Shown here: one piece after another, positions 36,339 through 44,176 of the stretch
Position numbering within the stretch: position 1 is the first letter of the stretch
Layout of the letters: each line of letters begins with the position of its first letter
Assembly (NCBI RefSeq): GCF_000527135.1
Contig: NZ_AZUP01000001.1
Coordinates: forward strand, 434,001 to 498,000
Source of the DNA: Methyloversatilis discipulorum
GTDB lineage: Bacteria > Pseudomonadota > Gammaproteobacteria > Burkholderiales > Rhodocyclaceae
Length of the DNA stretch: 64,000 nucleotides
Reading direction: 5' to 3'
Position numbers and translations under genes: made by a program
The notes under the pieces: model-generated
What the model was told of the DNA's origin: nothing
The model's input: only the letters and a program-made list of their open reading frames with translations
Databases searched by the model: none

Positions 36339-37600
36339 CTCGCGCCGGCAACCCGGCTGGCAGCGGCTAGGCCGCTGCGCACGGCCGCTTCCAGCGTGGC
36401 CGGATAGTCGGCGACGAGGTAGTCGCCGGCGAGTGCGATGCGGGTGTCGCGCGGCTGTTCGATCGCGGCGCGCCCCGGCGTGCAGCGGAAGGTGGCGCGG
36501 CGTTCGCTGATCGTGCGCACCCACAGCGGATCGGACAGCGAGGGGAACTGGCTGCGCAGCGCGGACAATACGGTGCCTTCCGTCTCTTCCCGCGTACCGC
36601 CCGCGGCGGATACGACACCGGCCAGCAGGCCGGGCGGACCGCCGAGCTGACCACGATCGAACACCCAGTGCGGTTCACCGGCGACGAACCCGGTCATCGC
36701 CGCGGGCAGACGCGTGCGAGCGTCGAAGGCGGCATAGACGGTGGTGATGGCTTCGTACTCCAGCGCTGCGACCTGTCGCGCGATGTCCTCCATGTCCGGC
36801 AGATCGCCGAGCAGCGCCGGCAGCTGATGCGGGCTGCAGGCGAACACGACGCGGTCGGCGTGGCGCCTGCCGTCGGCGCAGTCGATGGCGAAGCCGTCGG
36901 TCTGCGCGCGCACGGTACGTACGCGCGTTCCGGTGTTCACCGATGCGCCGTGCGCGCGCAGCCAGAACAGCGCCGGCTCCGGCAGCAGGCTGCCGAGGTC
37001 GGCACGCGGCAGCAGCAGGTCGGCCGACCCGGGCGGCCCCAGCAGGCTGTCGTTCAGCACGCGCGCGAATACGCGGGCGCTGGACTGTTCGATCGTGGTG
37101 TTCAGTGCGGCGACGCACAGCGGCGCCCACAGGTGCGTGATCGAGCCCGGCGTCTGTGCGGTACGGACGAGCAGGGCGGCCACGGTCTCGTCGGCCGGCG
37201 GCGCACGGCGTATCGTCCGCATCAGCCGCAGCGCGGCCAGACGGTCGCGCCAGCTCATGCCATGCGCGCGCAGGAAGGCAAGGGCGATGCTGGCGCGTCC
37301 GCTGCCGTGCGCGCACAGCGAAAAGCCATCGTCGAATTCGAGCGCCAGCGGCAGGCGCTGCAGCAGCGCGTCGGGGTCGGCGCCAACCGCGCGCATCAGC
37401 GCCAGCGTTTCGCTGTAGGCGCCGATCAGGATGTGCTGGCCGTTGTCCAGCGGCAGACCGTCCATGCGCACGGTGCGCGCGCGACCGCCGACCTGGGGCG
37501 CGGCTTCGAACACGGTCGGCTGCAGACCGCGGCGCACGCAGTCGACCGCGCAGGCCAGGCCGGCCCAGCCGCCACCGACGATGGCGACCGTTGTGCTCAA
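36308..37600 (-). CDS. hpnE: Squalene-forming FAD oxidoreductase HpnE
   Basis: A 430-residue flavoprotein of the amine-oxidase/phytoene-desaturase family. The FAD motif VAIVGGGWAGLACAVDCVR lies at the N-terminus and the second half ends with the expected IALAGDYLVADYPATLEAAVRSG segment. In hopanoid-producing bacteria HpnE reduces hydroxysqualene to squalene after HpnC/HpnD. I choose the TTG at 37600, which overlaps the hpnD stop as TTGA, because the FAD motif then begins at residue 5; a GTG at 37630 would add ten residues. The last residues (ASRKTQDSSGK) are encoded by a heptad repeat and are not conserved-looking. Confidence 0.92.
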   Translation of the reverse strand: MSTTVAIVGGGWAGLACAVDCVRRGLQPTVFEAAPQVGGRARTVRMDGLPLDNGQHILIGAYSETLALMRAVGADPDALLQRLPLALEFDDGFSLCAHGSGRASIALAFLRAHGMSWRDRLAALRLMRTIRRAPPADETVAALLVRTAQTPGSITHLWAPLCVAALNTTIEQSSARVFARVLNDSLLGPPGSADLLLPRADLGSLLPEPALFWLRAHGASVNTGTRVRTVRAQTDGFAIDCADGRRHADRVVFACSPHQLPALLGDLPDMEDIARQVAALEYEAITTVYAAFDARTRLPAAMTGFVAGEPHWVFDRGQLGGPPGLLAGVVSAAGGTREETEGTVLSALRSQFPSLSDPLWVRTISERRATFRCTPGRAAIEQPRDTRIALAGDYLVADYPATLEAAVRSGLAAASRVAGASRKTQDSSGK

Positions 37601-38430
37601 CTTTTCAGCCAGGTTTTCCACGCCAGCCACAACTTGCGCAGCGGCGTCAGCGCGATGCGGCGGTCGAGCACGCGGCAGCCGTCACGCTCGATCTCGTCGA
37701 GCAGCGTGCGGTAGATCGCCGCCATCACCAGACCCGGTCGCTGCGCTGCGCGGTCCTGCTTGGGCAGCGCGGCCATCGCCTGTTCGTAGTACTGGCGTGC
37801 GCGCGCGATCTGGAACTCCATCAGCTGGCGGAATTCGTCGCTGTAGCGCGCGTTCAGGATGTCGGCGGCGCGCACGTTGAAGCGCTGCAGCTCCTCGACC
37901 GGCAGGTAGATGCGTCCGCGCCGCGCGTCCTCGCCGACGTCGCGGATGATGTTGGTGAGCTGGAAGGCGATGCCCAGGTCGTGCGCATACTTCTGCGTGT
38001 CGCGGTGGGTCGAGCCGAAGATCTGTGAGGCGAGCAGGCCGACCACCGAGGCGACGCGGTAGCAGTAGAGCTGCAGGCCCTTGAAGTCGAGATAGCGCGA
38101 CTGGTCGAGGTCCATTTCCATGCCGTCGATGATTTCGAGCAGCTGTTCGCGCGGCAGACCGTAGTCGCGTATCGCCGGCAGCAGCGCCAGGCAGACCGGG
38201 TGCTCCGGCGTGCCGTCGAAGCAGGCATCGATCTGCGCACGCCACCAGGCCAGCTGGGTGCGCGCAATGCCGACGTCCTCGGTTTCGTCGACCACGTCGT
38301 CGACCTCGCGGCAGAAGGCGTACAACGCGGTGATTGCACGCCGGCGCGGCGGCGGCAGGAAGAGGAAGCTGTAATAGAAGGACGAGCCGCTCTTGGCGGC
38401 GCGGTCCTGACAGTATTCGTCGGGGGTCAT
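37597..38430 (-). CDS. hpnD: Presqualene diphosphate synthase HpnD
   Basis: A 277-residue trans-isoprenyl diphosphate synthase that joins two farnesyl diphosphates to presqualene diphosphate. The two Asp-rich motifs are visible: REVDDVVDE near residue 42 and IRDVGEDARRGRIYLP near residue 165, plus the N-terminal SSFYYSFLFLP. The stop of hpnC overlaps its ATG (ATGA) and its stop overlaps hpnE, so the three genes are translated as a unit. The cyclase gene shc is not in the window. Confidence 0.95.
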   Translation of the reverse strand: MTPDEYCQDRAAKSGSSFYYSFLFLPPPRRRAITALYAFCREVDDVVDETEDVGIARTQLAWWRAQIDACFDGTPEHPVCLALLPAIRDYGLPREQLLEIIDGMEMDLDQSRYLDFKGLQLYCYRVASVVGLLASQIFGSTHRDTQKYAHDLGIAFQLTNIIRDVGEDARRGRIYLPVEELQRFNVRAADILNARYSDEFRQLMEFQIARARQYYEQAMAALPKQDRAAQRPGLVMAAIYRTLLDEIERDGCRVLDRRIALTPLRKLWLAWKTWLKS

Positions 38431-39260
38431 CGGTAGGTGAGGGCCTTGAGGGCTATCAGCGGCCAGTCGGTTCGGCCCAGTTTCGGGCGGCGGCGGAACA
38501 CATCGTAATCGACCTGTTCAATGCGCTGCAAAATGCGCAGCCCGCCCTGCACGACAAGGCGCAATTCCCAGCCCAGTCGGCCGGGCAGGCGGCGTGCCAG
38601 TGGCATGCCGGAGCGCATCAGTGCGCGGGCGTCATCGACCAGATGTTTCATCATGGCGCGGAAGGCGTCGTCGCAGCGTGCGTCGCGCAGATGCGCCTCG
38701 GTCACGCCGAAGCGCGCCATTGTGTCGAGCGGAATGTAGATGCGGCCAGGCGGCAGGCCGTCGGCATTCTTGTCGATGTCGATCGCGACGTCCTGCCAGT
38801 GGTTGATCAGCTGCAGCGCGCTGCAGATCGCATCGGACTGCGCGAGGCTCTCCGCGTCATCGACCTTGTACAGGCAAAGCAGCAGCCGTCCGATCGGGTC
38901 GGCCGAGCGGCGGCAGTAGTCGCGCAGTTCGGTGTCGTTCGCGTAGCGGGTTTTCACGACGTCCTGCGCGAAGGCGTCGAGCAGGTCGTGGAACAGCGGC
39001 AGCGGCAGTGACCAGGCGCGGACGGCGCGGGCCAGCCGGGCGTGTATCGGGTCGTCCGGCACGCCGCCACGTTCGATGACGCGCAACTGTGCGCGGCATA
39101 GTTCGAGCGCGGCCAGTCGCGCTTCCGGGGCGGCGTCGCCCTCGTCAGCGATGTCGTCCGCATTGCGGGCGAACCAGTAGATGGCCGCGACCGGCTCGCG
39201 CAGCGCGGGCGGCATCAGGCGGGAGGCGACCGGAAAGTTTTCGTAGTGTTCGACCGACAT
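38427..39260 (-). CDS. hpnC: Hydroxysqualene synthase HpnC
   Basis: A 277-residue homologue of HpnD acting on presqualene diphosphate to give hydroxysqualene. It has the substrate-binding motif NADDIADEGD and the second site NHWQDVAIDIDKNADGLPPGRIYIP, and begins HYENFPVASRLMPPALR, the characteristic HpnC start. ATG 39260 is used rather than 39293 because the conserved segment begins at residue 3. First gene of the hpnCDE operon, divergent from a tRNA gene, with the shared promoter region only 45 bp long. Confidence 0.95.
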   Translation of the reverse strand: MSVEHYENFPVASRLMPPALREPVAAIYWFARNADDIADEGDAAPEARLAALELCRAQLRVIERGGVPDDPIHARLARAVRAWSLPLPLFHDLLDAFAQDVVKTRYANDTELRDYCRRSADPIGRLLLCLYKVDDAESLAQSDAICSALQLINHWQDVAIDIDKNADGLPPGRIYIPLDTMARFGVTEAHLRDARCDDAFRAMMKHLVDDARALMRSGMPLARRLPGRLGWELRLVVQGGLRILQRIEQVDYDVFRRRPKLGRTDWPLIALKALTYR

Positions 39261-39288
39261 GGGGCGCCGAGTATACCGGGGGCGGGTG

Positions 39289-39294
39289 TACAAT
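39289..39294 (+). promoter_or_regulatory. -10 element of the tRNA-Leu gene
   Basis: TACAAT ends 11 bases before the first base of the tRNA, the expected distance. No good -35 hexamer is visible. Confidence 0.55.
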
Positions 39295-39305
39295 CCGCGC
39301 CGCGT

Positions 39306-39390
39306 GCCCAGGTGGCGAAATTGGTAGACGCACTGGATTTAGGTTCCAGCGCCGCAAGGCGTGGAGGTTCGAGTCCTCTCCTGGGCACCA
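39306..39390 (+). tRNA. tRNA-Leu (anticodon UAG)
   Basis: An 85-base class II tRNA. The acceptor GCCCAGG pairs with CCTGGGC, the anticodon stem CTGGA/TCCAG encloses TTTAGGT with anticodon TAG, a variable arm GCGCCGCAAGGCGT follows, and the T arm has GGTTCGAGTCC. The CCA end is encoded (39388-39390). It reads CUA and wobble CUN codons. Confidence 0.97.
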
Positions 39391-39402
39391 GCCCGCGCTT
39401 GT

Positions 39403-40029
39403 TCAGCCGGGTTTTCTCGCCACCATCCCCACCAGTGCCGACTGTCCGCGATGCGCGGAGCCTTCGTCGAGCACGTCCTCGTATTCGTCCAGCCGCTCGA
39501 TGTCGAAGTCGCCGAAGGCTTCGCGCAGCAGTGCAACGGTATAGAGGTTCTCGACCGCGGATGGCCCGCCGGTGCGGTAGTCGAGCTGCTTCGGCGTATA
39601 GCCCTGCAGCACGATGCAACCGCCCGGGCGCAGCGTGCGCTTCAGATTTTCGAACAGCCGGGCGCGTTCGTCGGGTGCGGCGAACTGGATGAAGATGGCC
39701 ACCACCAGGTCGAAGGTTTCGTCCGGATAGGTCCAGTTCAGCGCGTCGGCCAGTGCGAAATCGACCCTTACACCGCGCGCGGCGGCGAGTGCCTCGGCTT
39801 TTTCCAGCGCCACCGGCGACAGTTCGGTCGCCGTCACGTCCAGCCCCTGTTCGGCCAGCCAGACTGCGTTGCGGCCTTCTCCGTCGGCTACGCTGAGCGC
39901 CCGCTGTCCTGCGCGGAGCAGGCCGGCCTGTGCAGCGAGGAAGCGGTTCGGCGCGGTGCCGAAAAGGTAGGCCTCGCCGACGGCGCGGTACTTGTCGGAC
40001 CAGAAGTCCTGCGCGTCGGCGTGGCTCAT
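39403..40029 (-). CDS. SAM-dependent methyltransferase (TehB-like)
   Basis: A 208-residue class I methyltransferase. The SAM-binding motif I is ALSVADGEGRNAVWLAEQG (GxGxG replaced by DGEGRN, as in TehB-like tellurite-resistance and thiopurine-type enzymes), followed by the acidic VTATELSPVAL and DALNWTYPDETFDLVVAIF. The substrate is unknown. The ATG overlaps the last base of ribA, so it is co-transcribed downstream of it; its 3' end faces the tRNA-Leu gene with 12 bp between. Confidence 0.88.
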   Translation of the reverse strand: MSHADAQDFWSDKYRAVGEAYLFGTAPNRFLAAQAGLLRAGQRALSVADGEGRNAVWLAEQGLDVTATELSPVALEKAEALAAARGVRVDFALADALNWTYPDETFDLVVAIFIQFAAPDERARLFENLKRTLRPGGCIVLQGYTPKQLDYRTGGPSAVENLYTVALLREAFGDFDIERLDEYEDVLDEGSAHRGQSALVGMVARKPG

Positions 40030-40712
40030 CAGTCCTGGATGTGGCCCATACGCTGGGCCTTGGTCGCGAGGTAGCGGTGATTCATCGGGTTGGCTCCGGC
40101 GTGCAGCGGAATGCGCTCGACCACTTCGACGCCCTCGCTCTCCAGCGCCCGCACTTTCAGCGGGTTATTGGTGAGCAGGCGGGCCTGACGGATGCCGAGG
40201 CTGCGCACGATGTGCGCGGCGTAGCGGTAATCGCGTGCGTCGTCCTCGAAACCCAGCATGCGGTTGGCGTCCACCGTGTCGGCGCCGCTGTCTTGCAGCG
40301 CGTAGGCGCGAATCTTGTTGATCAGGCCGATGCCGCGCCCCTCCTGCCGCAGGTAGACCAGCGCGCCGCGGCCTTCGGCAGCGATTGCGCGCAGCGACGC
40401 TTCGAGCTGCGGGCCGCAGTCGCAGCGCAGGCTGAACAGCGTGTCGCCGGTCAGGCATTCGGAGTGCAGGCGCAACATGACCGGGGCGCCGTCGCTGAAG
40501 TCGCCCAGCGTCAGCGCAACGTGTTCGAGCCCGGTCTTCGGGTCGGCGTAGCCGTGCAGCGTGAAGTCGGCCCAGCGGGTGGGCAGCCGGCACACGATGT
40601 CCGACGGTGCGGTCGCGTGCGCGGTGGCGTCGGCCGGGTGGCGGCCGGCGGTGTCGCCTTCCGGCAGGTGGCCGATGGCGCGGTACTTCTTTTCACTGGG
40701 TTGCGTGCTCAT
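40029..40712 (-). CDS. ribA: GTP cyclohydrolase II
   Basis: A 227-residue enzyme that opens GTP to start riboflavin synthesis. The zinc site is HSECLTGDTLFSLRCDCGPQL with three cysteines, and the substrate loop RQEGRGIGLINKIRAYALQD is intact. It is about 30 residues longer at the N-terminus than E. coli RibA (196), and stands alone without a RibB domain. No RFN (FMN) riboswitch-like structure is visible in the 88-bp upstream gap, so regulation by FMN is not apparent. Confidence 0.95.
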   Translation of the reverse strand: MSTQPSEKKYRAIGHLPEGDTAGRHPADATAHATAPSDIVCRLPTRWADFTLHGYADPKTGLEHVALTLGDFSDGAPVMLRLHSECLTGDTLFSLRCDCGPQLEASLRAIAAEGRGALVYLRQEGRGIGLINKIRAYALQDSGADTVDANRMLGFEDDARDYRYAAHIVRSLGIRQARLLTNNPLKVRALESEGVEVVERIPLHAGANPMNHRYLATKAQRMGHIQD

Positions 40713-40800
40713 GTGCTGCTTTGTGTTGGGGCCTGCAGGCGAGTGCAGGGGCAGGCCAAGGGGCGTAAGTATGGCCCATGTTGTGCTCTGGGCGGCACGG

Positions 40801-41520
40801 TCAGCTTAACCAGCGGGCGATCAGTGGCACGACAATCGCCGTGACGACACCATTCAATCCCATTGCAAGCGCCGAGAAGGCGCCGGCGGTCTCGCCGAGC
40901 TGAAAGGCGCGCGCGGTACCGATGCCGTGCGCGCTCATGCCGATGGCGAAGCCGGTCACCGCCGGGTCACGGGTGCCGGTGGCCTTGAGCAGGGCGGGGC
41001 CGATCACGGCGCCGACGATGCCGGTCAGGATGACCAGGATGGCGGTCAGCGAGGGCAGGCCGCCTATCTTTTCCGAAATGCCCATGGCGATCGGCGTGGT
41101 GACCGATTTCGGCGCCAGCGACAGCAGCGTACGCGGCTCGGCGCCGAGTGCCTGCGCGATCCACCACACCGACAGCACCGACACCACCGACCCGGCCAGC
41201 AGCGCCAGCATGGAGGGGCCGAACAGCTGCTTCAGTCGCGGCAACTGCGCATGAAGCGGCACCGCCAGGGCGACGGTGGCCGGGCCGAGCAGGAAGTGCA
41301 CGAACTGGGCACCGTCGAAATAGACGCCGTAGGGCGTGCCGGTCAGCGTGAGCAGCGCGACGATGAGCGCGACGGCGAGGGCGACCGGATTGGCCAGCGG
41401 GTGTGACCCGAGTTTGAGGTAGAGCGCATGCGCCGCCTGATAGGCCAGCAGCGTCAGCGTGAGGCCGAGCAGCGGGCTGGCCGACAGATAGACCCACAGC
41501 TCGCGGAACTCGCCACTCAT
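40801..41520 (-). CDS. lrgB: LrgB-family membrane protein
   Basis: A 239-residue membrane protein with six or seven hydrophobic segments and the LrgB signatures FDGAQFVHFLLGPATVALAVPL, LAPKSVTTPIAMGISEKIGG and MSAHGIGTARAFQLGETAGAFSALAMGLNG. With LrgA it forms the CidAB/LrgAB type pair; members transport small metabolites such as pyruvate or glycolate, or affect murein hydrolase export. Its ATG overlaps the lrgA stop by 4 bases. The stop lies 88 bp upstream of ribA on the same strand. Confidence 0.93.
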   Translation of the reverse strand: MSGEFRELWVYLSASPLLGLTLTLLAYQAAHALYLKLGSHPLANPVALAVALIVALLTLTGTPYGVYFDGAQFVHFLLGPATVALAVPLHAQLPRLKQLFGPSMLALLAGSVVSVLSVWWIAQALGAEPRTLLSLAPKSVTTPIAMGISEKIGGLPSLTAILVILTGIVGAVIGPALLKATGTRDPAVTGFAIGMSAHGIGTARAFQLGETAGAFSALAMGLNGVVTAIVVPLIARWLS

Positions 41521-41855
41521 CGACCACGCGCTCCGAGGCGCAGCACGGCGGCGGTGACCAGCAGCGTGATTGCGCAGCTCAGCACGACAGCGGTCAATGT
41601 CGGCAGCCACTCGCGGGTGAGCAGGCCGGCGTGCACCATGATGCCGGCGCCGGCCGGCACGAACAGCAGCGACAGGTGCTGCAGCAGGGTGTTGGCCGTT
41701 TCGCGCAGCGGTGCCGGTGTTTCGCCGCGGACCATCAGGGCGGCGAACAGCAGGGCCATGCCAACCACCGGGCCCGGCACCGGCAGCCCCAGCCACTGGA
41801 CCAGCACTTCCCCGATCAGCTGCAGCACCAGCAGCAGGGTGAGCGACGCGAGCAT
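41517..41855 (-). CDS. lrgA: LrgA/CidA-family membrane protein
   Basis: A 112-residue, four-helix membrane protein. LGLPVPGPVVGMALLFAAL near residue 22 and LSLLFVPAGAGIMVHAG near residue 60 are the two hallmarks of the CidA/LrgA holin-like family. It is the first gene of the lrgAB pair, translationally coupled to lrgB, and lies downstream of the terminator that ends the iron-binding-protein gene. Confidence 0.93.
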   Translation of the reverse strand: MLASLTLLLVLQLIGEVLVQWLGLPVPGPVVGMALLFAALMVRGETPAPLRETANTLLQHLSLLFVPAGAGIMVHAGLLTREWLPTLTAVVLSCAITLLVTAAVLRLGARGR

Positions 41856-41907
41856 GACGACCTCCGGCGGCGAGACATGACCGGATTCTACGGCGTCCGC
41901 GGATGTG

Positions 41908-41939
41908 AAAAGGCCCCGGTCCTTGCGGTACCGGGGCCT
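41908..41939 (-). terminator. Rho-independent terminator of the iron-binding protein gene
   Basis: A perfect 10-bp stem AGGCCCCGGT/ACCGGGGCCT (41911-41920 with 41930-41939), read on the minus strand, is followed by a TTTT run. Confidence 0.88.
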
Positions 41940-41963
41940 GCGGACAGCGTGGACTTCGCCGGA

Positions 41964-42992
41964 TCAGCGATAGCCGGCGCGGTCGAACACCTTCTGCGCC
42001 TGCGCCGTCGTGCGCGCCAGTTCGCCCACATTCAGCGTGTCGGCCTTGAAGTTGCCGAGCGACTTCAGTTCGGGGTTGGACACCACCGCCGACTTCACGA
42101 CCGGCCACTCGTTGTTGCCGTTGGCGAAATAGGCCTGGGCTTCGTCCGAGGCGAGGTACTCCAGGAACTTGACCGCGGCGTCCTTGTTCGGCGCCGTCTT
42201 CAGCATGCCGCCACCGGAAATGTTGATGTGGGTGCCGAAGCTGGACTGGTTGGGCCACACCACCCCCACCTTTTCCATCATCGAGCGGTCTTCCGCCTTA
42301 CCCGAGCGCAGCAGGCGCACCAGATAGTAGGTGTTCGACACGGCCACGTCGCACTCGCCGACCGCCACCGCCTTGATCTGGTCGGTGTCGCCACCCTTCG
42401 GCGCGCGGGCGAAGTTGGCGACCACGCCGCGTGCCCACTCTTCGGTCTTGGCCTCGCCCCAGTGCTGGATCAGCGCAGCGCCGAGCGACACGTTGTACGG
42501 ATGGGCGCCCGAGCGCGAACAGAGCTTGCCCTTCAGCGCCGGCTTGGCCAGGTCTTCGTAGTTGGCGACGTCGGCCGACTTCAGCTTCATCTTGTTGTAG
42601 ATGATGACGCGGGCGCGGGTCGAGAATGCGAACCAGTTGTTCTCCGGGTCACGCAGGTGGGCCGGGATGCGCTCTTCGAGCACGGCGGACTTCACCGGCG
42701 CGAACAGGCCGAGCGCATCAGCCTGGGCCAGGCGTGAGGCGTCCACCGTGATGAACACGTCGGCCGGGCTGTTGGCGCCTTCGTTGCGGATGCGCTCGAC
42801 CAGTTCGTCCTCTTTGCCCTCGATGCGGTTGATCTTGATGCCGGTCTGGCGCGTGAAGTTCGAGTACAGCGCTTCGTCCGTCTGATAGTGACGGGCCGAG
42901 TAGAGGTTCAGCACCTTTTCCTGCGCAAGCGCCGGGGTCAGCGCGAAGGCGGCGGTCAGCGCCGTTGCGAGGCGGATGAGTCGGGATTTCAT
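41964..42992 (-). CDS. Iron(III) ABC transporter substrate-binding protein (FbpA/FutA type)
   Basis: A 342-residue exported protein with signal peptide MKSRLIRLATALTAAFALTPALA, and the transferrin-like ferric-binding fold: VLNLYSARHYQTDEALYSNF, VFITVDASRLAQADALGLF, NTYYLVRLL with the tandem tyrosines that ligate iron, and NQSSFGTHINISGGGM. It delivers Fe3+ to an FbpBC-type importer not encoded here. A Fur-like operator cluster separates it from a divergent DUF2325 gene, so it should be induced when iron is low. Confidence 0.92.
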   Translation of the reverse strand: MKSRLIRLATALTAAFALTPALAQEKVLNLYSARHYQTDEALYSNFTRQTGIKINRIEGKEDELVERIRNEGANSPADVFITVDASRLAQADALGLFAPVKSAVLEERIPAHLRDPENNWFAFSTRARVIIYNKMKLKSADVANYEDLAKPALKGKLCSRSGAHPYNVSLGAALIQHWGEAKTEEWARGVVANFARAPKGGDTDQIKAVAVGECDVAVSNTYYLVRLLRSGKAEDRSMMEKVGVVWPNQSSFGTHINISGGGMLKTAPNKDAAVKFLEYLASDEAQAYFANGNNEWPVVKSAVVSNPELKSLGNFKADTLNVGELARTTAQAQKVFDRAGYR

Positions 42993-43067
42993 GGTCGCTC
43001 CAGGAGATACGGTCGCAAGGTTCGTGCGCGAATCAGTGCGTCACGATGCGGCCGGAAATTAGCAGAA

Positions 43068-43124
43068 GCAATTCGCAATTGCAAAGCATTCGCAATTGCG
43101 CTACCGTGAATGCGAATCGTTCTC
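43068..43124. promoter_or_regulatory. Fur-like operator cluster between futA-type gene and DUF2325 gene
   Basis: GTGAATGCGAATCGTTCTC (43106-43124) matches 13 of 19 positions of the Fur box. Upstream lie two copies of TTCGCAATTGC (43072-43082 and 43089-43099), 17 bp apart, whose reverse complement repeats the core TGCGAAT. The set covers the divergent promoter. Confidence 0.6.
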
Positions 43125-43138
43125 AAAAGGATGTTCGC

Positions 43139-43456
43139 ATGGACGCTGTTCTGGTCGGGGCCGATCGCCTCGGCAACATTCCCGAGGTGCTGGCCGAGTT
43201 CGGCCTGAAGATCCGTCATCACATCACCGGTCGCGATCCCAAGCACCAGCGGCAGGCCCAGCGCCTGCCCGGTGGGACCGACGTGGTGATCCTGTTTACC
43301 GACTTTCTCGGCCACAACGTGATGAAAGCCTATCGTGACGCGGCACGCGACAGCGGCGTGCCGGTGGTGGCCTGCCGTCGTTCGGTGTGTGCGTTGAAAA
43401 CAGCGCTGGAAGGGTGCGGCGCGGTCAAGTGCGCGGCGTGTCCGCGCGCGAAGTGA
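43139..43456 (+). CDS. DUF2325 protein
   Basis: A 105-residue protein of the DUF2325 family, starting MDAVLVGADRLGNIPEVL (Rossmann-like first strand) and ending with three cysteines, CALKTALEGCGAVKCAACPRAK. No biochemical function is known for certain; relatives are repeatedly found in iron-regulated loci. The ATG at 43139 follows AAAAGGATG, with the Fur-like box 15 bp before it. Position divergent from an iron-binding protein makes an iron-linked role likely. The terminal CxxC-type motif could bind a metal. Confidence 0.85.
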   Translation: MDAVLVGADRLGNIPEVLAEFGLKIRHHITGRDPKHQRQAQRLPGGTDVVILFTDFLGHNVMKAYRDAARDSGVPVVACRRSVCALKTALEGCGAVKCAACPRAK

Positions 43457-43472
43457 AGCCGACCGTAAGAAA

Positions 43473-44051
43473 TCAGCGCAGCGAAATGCTGCTGCCCTGA
43501 TCGACGTCGATCCGGCGTGCGCCGTTGAAGCGCTTGGCCCAGTAGCGGCCGGTCATGTCGTCGACGCGCACGCCGCCGCCGCGCGAATTGGCGTGCATGA
43601 ACTTGTTGTCGCCAAGGTAGATGCCGACGTGCGAGAACGAGCGACGCAGCGTGTTGAAGAACACCAGGTCGCCCGGCTGCAGTTCGTCCTTCGGAATCGT
43701 TTCGCCGACCCGTGCCATTTCGACCGCGGTGCGCGGCAGCAGCACACCCAGCGCATCGGAAAAAACGTGGCGCACGAAACCGCTGCAGTCGAAGCCGCTC
43801 TGCGGCGTGTTGCCGCCGAAGCGGTAGCGGATGCCGAGCAACGACAGGCCGTTGTCGATCAGCCCGGTGACTGCGTCGGCTGCGGCGTTGGCGTGCTCGA
43901 TCACGCGCTCGCCGGAGAAGGGCCCGTAGAGCGTCGTGAATACGCCGCTTTCCGGTGCCGCAGCGGGCTCGGCCCGAACGGCGGGGGAGGCGAGAAGTGC
44001 GCAGACAGAAACGGCGCACAACCACATCCGGAAAAGGGATATTCGGAGCAT
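43473..44051 (-). CDS. NlpC/P60-family peptidoglycan endopeptidase
   Basis: A 192-residue secreted enzyme: signal peptide in the first ~27 residues (MLRISLFRMWLCAVSVCALLAS), then an NlpC/P60 domain with catalytic Cys in FDCSGFV, catalytic His in SHVGIYLG and a third polar residue in FMHANSRGG. These enzymes cut D-gamma-glutamyl-diaminopimelate bonds in murein (as Spr/MepS). ATG 44051 is chosen because the signal peptide begins there; an in-frame ATG at 44081 is less likely. Divergent from the REC-GGDEF-like gene, 125 bp apart. Confidence 0.93.
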   Translation of the reverse strand: MLRISLFRMWLCAVSVCALLASPAVRAEPAAAPESGVFTTLYGPFSGERVIEHANAAADAVTGLIDNGLSLLGIRYRFGGNTPQSGFDCSGFVRHVFSDALGVLLPRTAVEMARVGETIPKDELQPGDLVFFNTLRRSFSHVGIYLGDNKFMHANSRGGGVRVDDMTGRYWAKRFNGARRIDVDQGSSISLR

Positions 44052-44176
44052 GGGGCCGGAATATACCGACGCTGCCCCCATCTGCCAAGTTTTCCGACAC
44101 CGCCAACATGTTGCGCGACAGCGCGCCGGCTTCCCCTACAATCGCGGGTCCGACCATCCCAGCCGACGCGCGGCCC

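Noticed and set aside
40713..40800. Possible FMN riboswitch before ribA.
   Set aside because: The 88-bp gap shows none of the RFN element sequence blocks and is too short for a full one.
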